DNA from: Lates calcarifer
Taxonomy: Eukaryota > Chordata > Actinopteri > Centropomidae
DNA: 64,000 nucleotides
Direction of reading: 5' to 3'
Assembly: GCF_001640805.2 (NCBI RefSeq)
Contig: NC_066843.1
Span: 6,655,621 to 6,719,620 of the forward strand
Part shown: positions 40,101-50,632 of the stretch, piece after piece
How positions within the stretch are numbered: position 1 is the stretch's first letter
Layout of the letters: every line of letters starts with the position of its first letter
The notes under the pieces: model-generated
Told to the model about the DNA's origin: nothing
What the model saw: only the letters and a program-made list of their open reading frames with translations
Database searches by the model: none
Translations under genes and position numbers: made by a program

Positions 40101-41716
40101 CTGAACACTGAATTTAAATCTGGACACAGCCCTCTAATTATGCGTTAATGGTCACATTAAAATAACAAAACAGAAATGTTTCTCAGCATCAATCAGCAGG
40201 CTTCAGCAGATTTGATGCTGCAGAGATTATACCAACATCTGGTTGAATCTACTGTGACCTGAAACACTGAAAAAATGGAAAGCATTTCCAAAGCATAGAT
40301 GCCATAGATTGATTGCTGCTGTTGCACAAACACTGCTGGCCAACACAGTCAACCATTGCACAGCAACAAGAAAGTCCAAAGTAATCAAAAACTTTCTAAA
40401 TTAACACGGTCACTTAACTATGGAAAAAGAAATTGTTTTTCCCATAAATGCGGACTTAATATTACGAGGAAGAGAAGGGCAAAGAGATGATTTCAGAAAG
40501 CTCCTCTATAAAACAAAATTGTGCGGAGCTCTTTCACTACAAAACCTTGTCCAATGTGAAAATGCAAACTTCCCAGAGTGCTTGCACAAGAAAAACAAGG
40601 AACACTTCTTCAACCCTTCTAACAGCAAGTTAACTTAGATTCACTTCACGCACCATCTTCCTCTTATCTCAGCTGTCTCTGGTGCTACACTCTGACTCTG
40701 TTTTTCCTTTCAAACTCGAGGCAGCATTGATGGCGGTGTGGGGTTTCAGGTTTATTTCTAATTCAGCAGTTTGCAGAGAAAAGCTGTGCGGTTAAGAGCT
40801 GAAGTCAAGCTTTCTAGATTGCTGGGAGGATTTACCTGTACTCGTGACTGTCTTGGAATCTGGCGCTGTTGGCAACTCGCTGCGGTGCCGTCTCCATTAG
40901 CAGCTTCTGAGTAAGCCGGTTGCTCGGCGTGGGGTCACACTCCGGCTGCTCCTCTGACTCGTGGTCGCATCTCCACTCCTCGTCTTCATTTAGAGTCGGT
41001 AAATAGCCCGACAGTCCCTTTCCATTCCCAGAAACAGAGCTCTGATCACTGTACAGCTTGGGGCTTTCTCCTCCTGTCCGCGTATATTCCAAATAAATGT
41101 CAGACTTAAGGAATAAAGGGTAGGTGTTTTCCTCCATCATAGTCTGTATCTCAGTCTGAGCCTGGTCAAACATTGCAGGATCAATGTGAAGTTTCATCAC
41201 ACAGTCTTTGATGAAGGACTTGGTGGCTGGTTTGATCTGCCTGGAAACAATTCCATTGTTGTCCAAGATGTATTTCTTATAGATAGCTTTTGCCAGCTTA
41301 ACCTTCTTCTCCTCATTACCCTCGTTAGCTTCAAGTTTGCGGAAGCCGCTGCATGCAAACCAGAAGTCCAACATATCTGCGCACTCCTCCTGCTTGAGGA
41401 ACGTCCTAAACAGTTGGATGCCATCCTGGTCATCCAGGAGGGAATGAAGAGATTCTGCCCACTTTAGGTAGGGTGGCGTCGGAGAGGCACTGCCCTCCGG
41501 CTCGTAACCCAGGTCCAAGTCGGGTCGCCTGGGTGTAGCCACGGACGCCTCGCATTTGAGGCTCTCATTCTTTGAGGAGAAGCCAAGGTTGCTGCATTGG
41601 CGTCCATCACTGCACACCAGCTCACCTTCTTCCCCTGGGACTGGAGGTCTGGGAGCATCCTCAGTGAAGCTGCCTCCCAGGTCTGCTATGTAGCCCCTTT
41701 TGTCGCTTATGCTCAT
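25271..41716 (-). CDS. axin1: Axin-1, Wnt destruction-complex scaffold; ten coding exons
   Basis: Axin-1 assembles APC, GSK3, CK1 and beta-catenin in the cytoplasm so that beta-catenin is phosphorylated and destroyed. Ten exons join in phase to 866 aa (human 862): 41716-40836, 35634-35494, 34427-34331, 33332-33195, 30165-29621, 29532-29368, 29188-28940, 28731-28624, 25769-25620, 25397-25271. Domains: tankyrase-binding RPPVPGEEG (23-31) and [14 protein letters not shown] domain about 88-211 for APC; GSK3-binding helix [15 protein letters not shown] (384-398); beta-catenin-binding [19 protein letters not shown] (463-481); His-rich [11 protein letters not shown]-terminal DIX domain about 786-866. 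[15 protein letters not shown] and the DIX ending identify AXIN1 rather than AXIN2. Met at 41716 matches the human start; an in-frame ATG five codons upstream is possible. Confidence 0.97.
25620..25769 (-). CDS. axin1: axin1 coding exon 9 (start of DIX domain)
   Basis: This exon codes [19 protein letters not shown] and [17 protein letters not shown]. The acceptor CCATCTGCAG follows a long poly-T tract and the donor is GTGAGA. Phase 2 at both ends. Confidence 0.95.
25770..28623 (-). other. axin1: axin1 intron 8
   Basis: A GTATGT...TGCAG intron of 2854 bp. It contains an (AT)n tract at about 28129-28161. No coding content was seen. Confidence 0.85.
28129..28161. repeat. (AT)n microsatellite
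   Basis: About 16 uninterrupted AT units, within axin1 intron 8. Confidence 0.95.
28624..28731 (-). CDS. axin1: axin1 coding exon 8 (108-bp in-frame exon)
   Basis: This exon codes [15 protein letters not shown] and [14 protein letters not shown], matching human YVQEVMRRG...VPAVSDMELSE. The acceptor is CTTCAG and the donor is GTATGT. Length is 108 bp with phase 2 on both sides, so skipping it keeps the frame and removes 36 residues, as in the shorter human AXIN1 isoform. Confidence 0.93.
28940..29188 (-). CDS. axin1: axin1 coding exon 7
   Basis: This exon codes the stretch with [20 protein letters not shown] and [12 protein letters not shown], which aligns closely to human AXIN1 before the DIX domain. 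The acceptor is ACATTGTAG and the donor is GTAAGG. Confidence 0.95.
29368..29532 (-). CDS. axin1: axin1 coding exon 6
   Basis: This exon codes a CKR...[19 protein letters not shown] block matching human AEKNQKIMQWIIEGEKE. The donor is GTTAGT. The acceptor is a tandem CAGCAG: either 29532 or 29529 can be the first exon base, differing by one codon. Confidence 0.92.
29621..30165 (-). CDS. axin1: axin1 coding exon 5 (beta-catenin-binding region)
   Basis: The 545-bp exon codes EEDGDEV..., the beta-catenin-binding helix [19 protein letters not shown], Ser-Pro sites ([16 protein letters not shown]) and the His-rich run before SKEQMEAEA. The donor is GTAAGA. The acceptor TATTAAAG is weak and sits right after a (GT)n tract. 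Confidence 0.95.
30178..30200. repeat. (CA)n microsatellite abutting the axin1 exon 5 acceptor
   Basis: About eleven CA units on the + strand, (GT)n in the transcript, starting roughly 13 bases upstream of the exon 5 boundary. Confidence 0.95.
32735..32840 (-). repeat. Relic of the fish 'gggctctgggaaatt' repeat
   Basis: The block CCATGGGCTCTGGGAAATTA then CACTTTTCACCATTTTCTGA and an AATCGATTTATCTAG segment matches the inner and terminal part of the same MITE-type family as 8.1, 36.0 and 47.0 kb, here reading toward its 'attaatcgattaat' end. Confidence 0.65.
33195..33332 (-). CDS. axin1: axin1 coding exon 4 (GSK3-binding helix)
   Basis: The 138-bp exon codes RTNRIPKD, then [17 protein letters not shown] (GSK3-interacting helix) and [12 protein letters not shown]. 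Phase 0 at both ends. The donor is GTATGT. Confidence 0.95.
34331..34427 (-). CDS. axin1: axin1 coding exon 3
   Basis: The 97-bp exon codes [19 protein letters not shown] and [10 protein letters not shown]. The acceptor is AATTCTAG and the donor is GTAAGT. Confidence 0.95.
35494..35634 (-). CDS. axin1: axin1 coding exon 2
   Basis: The 141-bp exon codes [17 protein letters not shown] and [13 protein letters not shown], nearly identical to human AXIN1 after the RGS domain. The acceptor is TTTTTCCAG and the donor is GTACGT. Confidence 0.95.
35635..40835 (-). other. axin1: axin1 intron 1 of the coding region
   Basis: A 5201-bp GTAAAT...CCAG intron. It contains a fish repeat relic at about 35985-36185. 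Open frames here have no recognisable domain and no paired splice sites. Confidence 0.85.
35985..36185 (+). repeat. Relic of the fish 'gatgtcttcaaatgtcttgtttt' repeat
   Basis: The block GGTGATGTCTTCAAATGTCT then TGTTTTGTTTAGCCAACAGTCC, a GACAAAGAAAAGC stretch and the end ACGATTAGTTAGATTATCAA match a very common teleost MITE-type repeat from memory. It lies in axin1 intron 1. Confidence 0.7.
40836..41716 (-). CDS. axin1: axin1 coding exon 1 (N-terminus and RGS domain)
   Basis: The 881-bp exon codes residues 1-293 plus two bases. It includes the tankyrase-binding segments and the whole RGS domain ([15 protein letters not shown] to [13 protein letters not shown]), then [12 protein letters not shown]. 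The donor is GTAAAT at 40835. The exon probably continues upstream as 5' UTR to an acceptor CTCCTTGCAG before 41807. Confidence 0.96.
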
Positions 41717-41807
41717 AGTCCCAGCATCCATAAACCACGTCCCCGTAGAGCCCACACTGCACAACTATCAGATCCAGATCTCTACTTATGCCACTGCAAA
41801 AAAACTC
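41717..41807 (-). other. axin1: axin1 5' UTR part of the first coding exon
   Basis: On the - strand TTCCTCCTTGCAG ends at 41808, so the exon likely starts at 41807. An in-frame ATG at 41731 would add Met-Asp-Ala-Gly-Thr to the protein. Its context has T at -3 and G at +4, whereas the 41716 ATG has A at -3. Confidence 0.55.
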
Positions 41808-43539
41808 CTGCAAGGAGGAAAAATATATAATGAGACGCAGCTTCATCACATCACTGATAGGCAGACTATTGCTAGTCCTGACAGGGAACTACTATTATAT
41901 TTTAACACTTATTCTCAAATGAATGGCAAAAACTTCTATGCAGCAATTTACTGATGCTAAGTGCAGGTGAATTCAAATGAACATCTGTTCAAAAAGTTGA
42001 TTGATTATGCGCCATACGCCCACTTAACAGAGGACAAACACCTCACGAGGAAAATTTTTTAGAATTCTGCACAGTTTGCATTTCTATCAGATTTTCATGA
42101 AAAACTCATCATGCGGCCAATTTCCAGCTGAACATTAAAATTAATGCAAATTCTGCAGAAATCCAGGGGATTTGAAAATGTGAGTAAAGCTCAAAAACCA
42201 GAAAGTAGCTTCTGGTTCACTTCTAATATGTAGCACGCTCTGTACGGTAGGGTGTTAATGTCAACTGTCTATATTCAGAATGTGTTACTACATTCTCACA
42301 ATAACTGAATAATGTCTTAGCAAGAGACAATACAAGAATAAACTGAAGAAACGTTCATGCACTCAGTCTGTGGCCGCAGATTCTGCACAGCATCTGCAAA
42401 CCTGAGCAGAAATTAAAAACCAAAGCCATTAGGCTTTTAATGTAGTTTGATAGTCTAGAGGCAGCTTTGTACCAGGCAGTAGGATGAATATGGTGCAGCA
42501 TTAATGTAGTATCCAGTATCATCCCACTGATTTATATGCATAAGCATATCATTACTTTACGCAGCCACTCCAGTTACATCCAGATTAGCATTAGTGCATC
42601 ACCACAGCCACAAATTCACTTGAGATTTATAAACTCAATAAGGAAGCAGTGGTGTCTCCACTGCAAATGATACTTTATTGATCCTTGTGTCATATTCTCT
42701 TCTTATTTCGTTCCCCTGCCGTTATAGTGAAAGGTCAGCTGCGGAATAGCATATGTAATGATTTTTGGGACTGAATGTCTTGTTCAAGGACACGTCCTGG
42801 TCCTCATGTATTGTGCCCAAGCTTCCTTGCTGGTGAAAGACACGGTAGCACCAATACAGTAGCCTATGTTAACCTCTATGGACCCATACATACTGATTAT
42901 ATTTAAGCTTCCCAGTCCTGGTGGAGTCAGTAACCATTTTAGTGCCAATGTCTTAATGTAACTGCAGTGAGGAAACTATCTTATTTTGACAAAAATTATG
43001 GTGACCAGTAATGACTCTGACCAATCAAAAGAGCACAGGAGTAAATGGTGAATCAAAAGACATTTAACATGAATGGCCCTGATTTCACTTTATGTTAGAC
43101 CCTGAATCTAAATTACTTTCCTATTTATAGCTCTGCGCGCAGTTGACTCTAATGGTTTGCGGATTAAAAATAAATCTTGGGGGGGGGGAAAAGTAGGTTT
43201 ATAATTTCACAAAGGCTGACAGCCGGCTTTACTCTATCTGTGATTTCACAAGAAAATATTTTTTAATGGTTGCTATCACATTCCCTTTAGGGCACACCCA
43301 CTCTCTGTCTTGTCCAATACACGCACTAATCATTTTTCCTGATTGAACGAAGACGGTGCAGATAAAAAAAATAATAATTGGAAAGTGTTATTTTCTGCAC
43401 TATTATTAAGTGTGAGCAGCACGTGCGCAGAGCATAAGGCCAGGTGTGGCTACTAAACTGAACGTAATGATGGTAAAAATGTTGTATACAAGCTAATATC
43501 ATGCCTAGTTTAACAATGTCGGGGGTTAAAATGCTCAAG

Positions 43540-44430
43540 GATTAATCCTCAGGTCAGACTAGCTTACTGCTACCTGTATGTGTAATGATGCATCGGCACG
43601 AGAGATGGTCGGTTCGGCGCATTAATATTTAAATTGTCGGTTCTGCGGTCACAGGTGTGTGGCCCGACAGGGATATTTAGAAAGGGTTTAGGCGTGATTT
43701 CCGCCGGTCAGAGCCGAGTTCAGGAGATGTCCTTTCTTCCCTCTGAAACAGTATCAGTTTGTTGCTTTTGAAGTGAGCCTCTCATCACATTCATGTCTTG
43801 GCCTCTCCAGAACGAGCAGAACAGCAGCGGCGAGTGGGGGAGGGGAGCCAGAAACAAACTCCATACACACTCACTCACACACACACACACACACATACAT
43901 ATATACACACAGCACACACACGTACACACACACTCACAGCCAGGCCTTTCTGTGGCCGACGGACAAGTGCACAACTTTGTCACACTATTCACCTATTAAT
44001 ATCTGTGCCGTATCCGCTAACAGCCGCTAAACTAAACGAATAACATGACGACCGCAAACATTTCCCCTACCGTCTGAGGACACAGAGGGAATCCCACATC
44101 AATACCCGAACAGACTTAGAAACCAGCAAAGCGATGGCACATATCTCCCGACTACCGCAATCCCAATCTCTGAGCTGAGCGGAGCTGAAGGGGAGGGAGG
44201 AAAAAAAGTGACATATACTTAACCGGTGAAAATCTTCTCGCTGCTTTCGAGTGCATCGGGCGTTAGGACCGGCACAAGTCGCCGCGAACAGTGTCATAGT
44301 TGCGAACTGCAAGACTTTAAAAATAACAAAGAAAACAGTCTGCTCTGCACCTCTCCATGGCTGTCTCTCACTGTCTGTGCGGAGCTGAGGCTACACGGCA
44401 GATGATGCACAGCGCCTCGCCCGTTCACTA
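43540..44430 (-). promoter_or_regulatory. axin1: Candidate axin1 promoter and noncoding first exon
   Basis: This is one of the more CpG-rich stretches of the window (for example around 43.6 and 44.25 kb) and it lies 1.8-2.7 kb upstream of the axin1 coding exon, where a noncoding exon is expected. A possible - strand donor CAGACG followed by GTAGGG lies near 44068-44076. It also contains a compound (CA)n tract near 43871-43932. The exact start site is not visible. Confidence 0.35.
43871..43932. repeat. Interrupted (CA)n microsatellite
   Basis: CA/CACT-type repeat broken by TATATA and GCACA. It explains the low-complexity His/Thr open frames here. Confidence 0.9.
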
Positions 44431-47400
44431 CACAAATTACCAGTGTTTAGTTTTGGTACATGTGGTGCACTGATTTTTTTCCCTCCTCTCTCTCTCTTCT
44501 CCCTCTCTCTTTCTCAAGTGTGAAAATAAATATATAGAAGAAGAGAATGGTGTTTCCTCCCATGCTGTTTGAATTACAACCCACAGAAACATGGTCTATA
44601 CTCAAAATGACTTCTGATTCCTTACAACCAAAGAAGGAGTATTGCACATTAGCTGTTAAATTCAATAACCTAATTCAAACCAATAACATCCACTGGGGGA
44701 AGAAATCATCACTTTCATCTCAATATCACTGTATGAGCTATCAATATTTATCAAAAATAAGTAATTAAGGCATTATTATATGTATATTATGCTGTAAATA
44801 AATGATAAAGATGTCTGTGCTAATACATATTAACCATGTCAGATCTACAGCTCACATAACATTAAAGGTGTATTCCAGCTCATTAGTAGCTACTGCATTT
44901 CAATTAACTTGGTGGACTTGCTGCAGTAGAGGCTGGGTCCTGGATCTGGATCCTACATTTCCCATAACGCTACTCAGTAGCATCTTTCAAGACTTCCCCT
45001 GCCTGGTAAATGCCATTGTCTTCCAGTTTGTGATGCAGACTTTAAATTATAACTTTATTGTCCAGCAGCAAGTGTTTTTACAAACTAAGTAGTAGTCATT
45101 ATAATGGGTAGACTGAACTCTATGTGTAGAATTGATGTAATGTCCCTTTAAGTGTCCTATCTGGAAAGGCAGAGCCATGATCACAGCTTACATTTACACT
45201 GCGATGGAACGTAACTTTTGAGGTACCATTTTATACTATTTTATAGTTGTAGTTATAACGAGAGATTGAACTTTTTACCCCACCAGACCCGTAAATACAA
45301 GCTACTTTTCACATCATTATTTTATATCCAAAGCATATGGTTAGTTTATAAAATATGATTTGTCATTGACTGGGCAGCAATAAATGCAGCTTACTTGTAC
45401 ATGTCAGTGAATTAGTATTAGTATATATCCAATAATGAGTACTTTTACTTATGTACATTTTGCTGCCAATATTAATGTATTCTTACTTCATAACAACATG
45501 AGTACCCTATGTTTGGAGTCACTGTAATGAAGCATATAAAGTGCACATTTCACTCTTGGTTAAAGCAATGCTGTTTCATGATGTGAGAGGTGTTTATAGA
45601 GCAGGTTGGACGAGAACGTGCTTTGGAGGCAGAAAGTCTGCAAGTTTTCATTCCAACCAAAGACTGCACAAGATGACTTCACTGATTACTTTACACGAGC
45701 TGAAGGTGCTTTGATCAGTCAAATCAGCTTACCGAGCTACAAGTTTTACTCTTCCTGTTAGACCGTGCGTTCAGGCAGCCTCTGTCATAAATTTTTACCA
45801 CCAGGAAGTTTCGCTAGAACAGCTGACAAAAGCACTAAAATACAAGTGGTAAACTTAGGGAAACTCCATGATACCTGAGTTTATGAGTTAAGATAGTTTA
45901 CTTCAACACATAATGGAAACTTGCTAGCAGTACAGCAGGTTAACAGCAAATTCACACAACATACACGATTGTGTAGTAATTTCCAGGCTGCTAACGATGT
46001 GGAAAAATGAATTTTTACATCTGGTTTCCAATATATATACATCTTAGACTGTTTTTCACTGGTCTTAGTCATGTGTCATATTTACATGACTCACAGTGAC
46101 TTGGCTGAGAATAAGTCTGCACACAGACCAACATTAATCTGCCTTCACATGTTCTAACAACTAGTGCTGATGCTTTGAAGCAAGAAATGTAATGCAGCAA
46201 TGTTTCAGCTCAACTGAACATTTTTCTACATTTTACCAGCACCATTACACACGCACGCACGTGATTCGTGAGTCATTACTTTATGACTTTACAGTACAAA
46301 GACTGAGGGATAGACAAACTGCAGCAATAAAGACTGTTGTCAGTTTCTCTGCTTTCATACCAGGCAATCACTGAGCAGTTACTGAGTCCTGGATGAAAGG
46401 CTGGTGAAACATCATAAAAACATAAACGCATCTGATTATGTAATTACACCAGACTGTTTAAGAGCACCAGAAGGAACAGGAATACACATTTCACACTCTG
46501 TCTCATCATATCACCCGAATTGCCTGCTCAAATCTGGAACCCTGTTAAAGTGTGAATGGTACACAGTACTTACAATATTCATGCCGGCAACATAAAAGAT
46601 GAAAAAGACCCAACACACTTCAGCTTCCTCAGGGCAAAATTGATTTTGGGCAGCAATAGTTTAAGCATACCGATACTCAAATACTCAGTTTTTTCTTCAT
46701 CCAGCTACTGTAATTCTATTATTGTTTAATATTGTTGTCATTTCCATTAGCATTTCAGTGTTCCCACATGTCAAAGCAAAGTGGAAGGATTTCTTCCACT
46801 AGATATATTGACAAGCCTTCAGAACCTCAGGATTGAAGACATTTCAGCTTTCTTAAACATATCACATCATCATCCATGACTTCCAGACACTGACTTAAAC
46901 AACCCCCTGTTGATATCTGGACAGGTTTCCATTACAATCACACACTATACATGTAACTAGGAGCTGCGACAGTTAGTCAATTAATTGATCAGTCAATCAA
47001 CAGAAAATGAATGCCAAATGAATGCCAAAATTCTCTGGTTCCAGACCCAGTTATGTGTATTTTTTCCAGTTTAGTCTTTTATGGTAATAAGTAATTTCTT
47101 TTTGGACATGGGGGGGGGACAGCTTTGTTTGGACAAAACACAACAGATGGCAACACCTTAGGTGCTGGGAATATGTAGTGGATTTTTTAATGACCTATCA
47201 ATTCATTGAGAGAATAAAATAATCAACATGTTAACTGATGATAATTAACAGATCAGTTGTCTTATGACAGACATTTGGCCTCCTCAGTCTTATTCATATC
47301 CATGTATTCTGATGAAACACCCAAGGTATAACATTGTTTCACATGGGCGTGACTGAAACCGTTCAAAACTAGCCTACAAAAAGACAAGAAAAATGCAAAT

Positions 47401-47647
47401 CTGCCAACATGACTGTAAGAAATTGTTGCAACAGTGTCATGTGCAAATTTTGTTTGGGAAAACAACATTTCACCAATTCTAACACGTCAGGTATTTTGGT
47501 AGGTACTCAGAAGTTGAAGTGGATAATTATTTTGGGAGATCAGAGAGTGTCAGTGTGTAACCATCAGTAGACCAGGTGCACTGCTGCAAGTGATGAAGAG
47601 GGAGTCACTGACTTTCACTGAAAGCTAAAGAATTTTAGTTTAGTGGT
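44431..47647. other. Intergenic region, no supported gene
   Basis: No exon with convincing splice sites was found. Notable are a ZNF143/THAP11-like motif at 44952-44970 and a repeat-like segment near 45.6-45.75 kb. A decayed fish repeat lies at 46.96-47.25 kb. Downstream exons of the unrecognised - strand gene could be hidden here but I cannot point to one. Confidence 0.5.
46958..47250 (-). repeat. Relic of the fish 'ctgcaact...attaatcg' repeat
   Basis: Begins AGGAGCTGCGACAGTTAGTC, has AATTAATTGATCAGTCAATC, a CCAAAATTCTCTGGTTCCAG block and GACCTATCAATTCATTGAGA near the far end. Same family as the relics at 8.1, 32.7 and 36.0 kb. Confidence 0.65.
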
Positions 47648-48353
47648 TTGTGCTTTTGTAAGTGGTTCACATGATGATGATGAAGAACATGCTGATTTCT
47701 ATGCAAATTAACATGCTTTACCTTGGGTCTGATTGTCTTCCTCACTTGTCCTACAGCAGTACGTCCATTCATTGAGGATTCCATGGTGCTGTTATTAAAC
47801 ACATGGGTCTGTAGTAATCTTAACATCCCTGTCTCCATCAAGTGGAAATCCCTGGCCAAAGCAGAATGTCGCCATAATAGTTTGTCTTTGCCATCCATTT
47901 GTTCCTGAAAAGAAAGAAATATTTGTTAAGGTGCCCTCTACTGAAACATAGTTTCCCCAACAGTGACTTCCTGTAAATAACAATTTAATAGATTGAAAAT
48001 ATTTCTCTCTCCCCATCTCAACCTCTCAGAACTGCATCTGACTGACTTTTACAGCTAGTGATAAAGACATACTAATGGAAACAAATATTACTTATTACCA
48101 GTGTGTTACATTTTACATCTGATAAGACATAACACATGAAATTCCACTGTTTGCAGTTTAGAGTCTCGAGAGAAGAATTCATTCATTCATTACTTCCAGG
48201 TGTCTGGGCCCATAATAAAGCATCAGCAGTCAAACTTAATATGATAAGATTAATTAAAGCGCTGAAATGATGTGATGTCATCCATGTGAGAATTGTAGCA
48301 ATGTAAAAAGCCATGAAAGAGTCACCAGCCTAGTCTCTCACCAGCAGCTACAG
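47648..48353. repeat. Segmental duplication, copy A
   Basis: This 706-bp segment is repeated, in the same orientation, at 54138-54990. Long blocks match closely, for example GCTGAAATGATGTGATGTCA and GTCACCAGCCTAGTCTCTCA. Copy B carries two extra blocks of about 85 and 65 bp that copy A lacks. Copy A includes the open exon 47722-47904. Confidence 0.9.
47722..47904 (-). CDS. Unrecognised gene, exon 2 (61 codons, phase 0)
   Basis: I do not recognise this protein. On the - strand a strong acceptor (ATTTCTTTCTTTTCAG) and donor (CCAAG followed by GTAAAG) bound a 183-bp stretch with no stop in one frame: EQMDGKDKLLWRHSALARDF, then HLMETGMLRLLQTHVFNN and a basic end RKTIRPK. It joins in frame to either candidate first exon upstream (50513-50632 or 51455-51505). 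The N-terminal part is charged and helix-like. A broken duplicate exists at 54206-54379. No downstream exon was found, so the gene may be truncated, or continue through an exon I missed. It could also be a pseudogene. Confidence 0.45.
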
Positions 48354-50512
48354 TTTCTCAGTCAATCAAAAAAGGAGAGACATGAATTTTTTCTCCATTT
48401 CATTTTTAAAGAACTTCACACCTACTGGAATCTTTTATCTCTACTTATCTCTATCTCATTTTTTTCTGTGGACTACCAGGCATGTACTGAGCTCCATTGA
48501 TGCAACACGTTGAACTGCTACTCTCGAGCTTTGTTTTTAATTCAACCACTGGACCACAATGATTGACATATTTTACGTTTTCTTTCCTTCCTTAAAGATG
48601 ACTTTTAGGGCATTTCGCTTTTTTTGGATCATTAACCATGGAATGAATTATATTCATACATATCCCTGACTATCTCTGACCAGGATATTGTGGCTCTTGT
48701 ACATGTATATCACTTATCTACCAGGATTATTATACAGCATTTAACATTTTTAAAATTACAGAAACAGCTGAGATGGTCATATTTCAAACGGCATCATTAT
48801 GATGCACCAATAAAATTAAACATAATGCACCATTCAAAATTTTAACATAGATTTCTTTGGACTTTTCTTCTCCAGTATCACAGTATCAACTGATAATGCG
48901 TTTTGACTCATACTGGCATCCTATTTAAAAACAACCTTCACAAATACTTTTTGGTTTCAGTGGGGTAAGGTTTCAGTAATGCAAGAGCGAGAAGTCCTGT
49001 GACCTGAAGGTTGGTAAATGGAATCCCTTGAACAGCTAGAAACGTCTGAGAGTGGAAGGTGAATGAAGAATATTCTCCCCTTTTTCTGCAACTACAAACA
49101 AGAAGCCCTTAAGCAACTGGTCCACTGGAGCTGCTCAGCAGACAGAGGAACAATGGAAGACGTCTCTCTGCTCAGATCTGAGGTGTGACTGCATGAACCA
49201 GAGAAGGATATTTACGAAATCAGCTAAGTTTATGCAAAAGCTGCTTTCTGTGATAGAACAGTTAAAGAAACACAGTTGCAAAAAGTGAGAGAGTCAATAT
49301 TTTACTGCTAATTCCTCTATATTTTCATCATTTATACTAATTTCTGATTGCAGAAAAGTGCAAATTCACAATTTTGTGGCTTTCAAAAGAGTTATTATAG
49401 TCATGGCAAGAAGGATGAACTGAAATGTGTGGATGATTTCAAAGCTCCCTTTTAAAAATTATTCTCAAGTTTTCAAATATTTTCAAATTCTTGAACAACC
49501 CCCTGAAGTTAAGTGTTTCCAGAGGACAACTTCATGTTTCCCAATTCAGCCCCTTTTTCGGTCGTCTTTTGTTCCACCTGTCACTGTGGATTTAGACTCC
49601 CCTTGTAGGCCTTCTTGGCTGAAATAGGCTTATCTCTTCTGAAGACTCTCTGATGAACAAAAGCCCATTAAGACGTTTAAATGAATGCTCCCATTCTGAG
49701 TCCACACAATAGAGATTTCTATTTTTCAAATTGGCTGTCTTCAGAGAATTCACTAAAAGTTATGATGAACAAAAGTAACAACAAACAAGATGTCTTTCAA
49801 AGCCCTCAGAAGTAGAAATGGAAAACACACATAGGGCTTATAGGCTAAATTAAGACACTTGAAACCATTCACACGATTAAGCAAGTTCTTTAGATAAGAG
49901 GGTTTTAATAAAAGTGTGACAGGACTATTAAAGCTATTCAGTATTTGTTTTAAGTTCTGAAAATGATCTGAAGAGTAAAATCAAAAGACTGTCAGAGAAT
50001 GTATTCTGGAGTCCTGCTGATGTCCTTTGTCCAGGCTGAATATATCATGACTAACAAGCCTTGGACTGGATTAGGCACAGAGGATTGAGCAATTTGCAGA
50101 CTTGAGTTTATTTTGCTGGATATTCTAGCTCCCACAGCTTCATATTCCACAAGAAGGGAAAAATCTTATTAAAAAGGCCCATATTTCCTACGGTGACATA
50201 ATACCAAAGACATACATCCATAACCATGTACCAAATGGCGAAAGTACATTGTCAGACATCTGCCGGCTTGAAGAAATTCAAATTAATTTAAGCGTTCAGT
50301 CTATCGGGGTCTTGAGCAGTCTGGTCATGGGATGCATATTCACTGGTCAAATCAAATGATGTGCTTTGGTTTTGATGAGAGAGAGGACACAACAAAACCA
50401 GTATGGCACTGACATGAAAAACGATTAGAGACATGATACAACGATAAACAATACAATGGAAAGTTACTGGTAGCCGTCGTTTTCATCCTCAGAGATTCAA
50501 AAGCAGACGTAC
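48354..50512 (-). other. Presumed intron of the unrecognised gene
   Basis: No coding or repeat feature was recognised in this AT-rich stretch. The intron would run from 50512 to 47905 and so includes part of duplication copy A. Confidence 0.4.
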
Positions 50513-50632
50513 CTGCTGATTTACCTTACTGTGTGCTTCTTGGTTTTGTTGTGCTGAATCGCAGACTACTCCCTCCGCTTTTCTATGGATCGAGTATAGT
50601 CCTTCGTAGTCTGCAGTAAAGACTGCCGCCAT
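50513..50632 (-). CDS. Unrecognised gene, candidate first coding exon
   Basis: On the - strand an ATG in the context TTAAAGATGGCGGC opens a 40-codon exon: MAAVFTADYEGLYSIHRKAE, then GVVCDSAQQNQEAHSKVNQQ, ending at the donor CAG followed by GTACGT. A second in-frame donor (AAG followed by GTAAAT) lies four codons earlier. An in-frame TGA three codons before the ATG fits a true start. The phase (0) matches the acceptor of the exon at 47904, so the two join without a frame break. The AAGATGGCGGC core is a YY1-type promoter motif. I cannot name the family. Confidence 0.45.

Noticed and set aside
41717..41764. N-terminal extension of axin1 beginning at 41764
   Set aside because: The first codon there is TTG, not ATG. 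The conserved start aligned to human is 41716.
43720..44043. His/Thr-rich and Cys/Val-rich open frames
   Set aside because: They are translations of an interrupted (CA)n microsatellite.
45600..45830. Possible exon of the unrecognised gene
   Set aside because: The block with TTTTCATTCCAACCAAAGAC looks like a dispersed fish repeat, and no matched splice pair with an open phase 0 frame was found.
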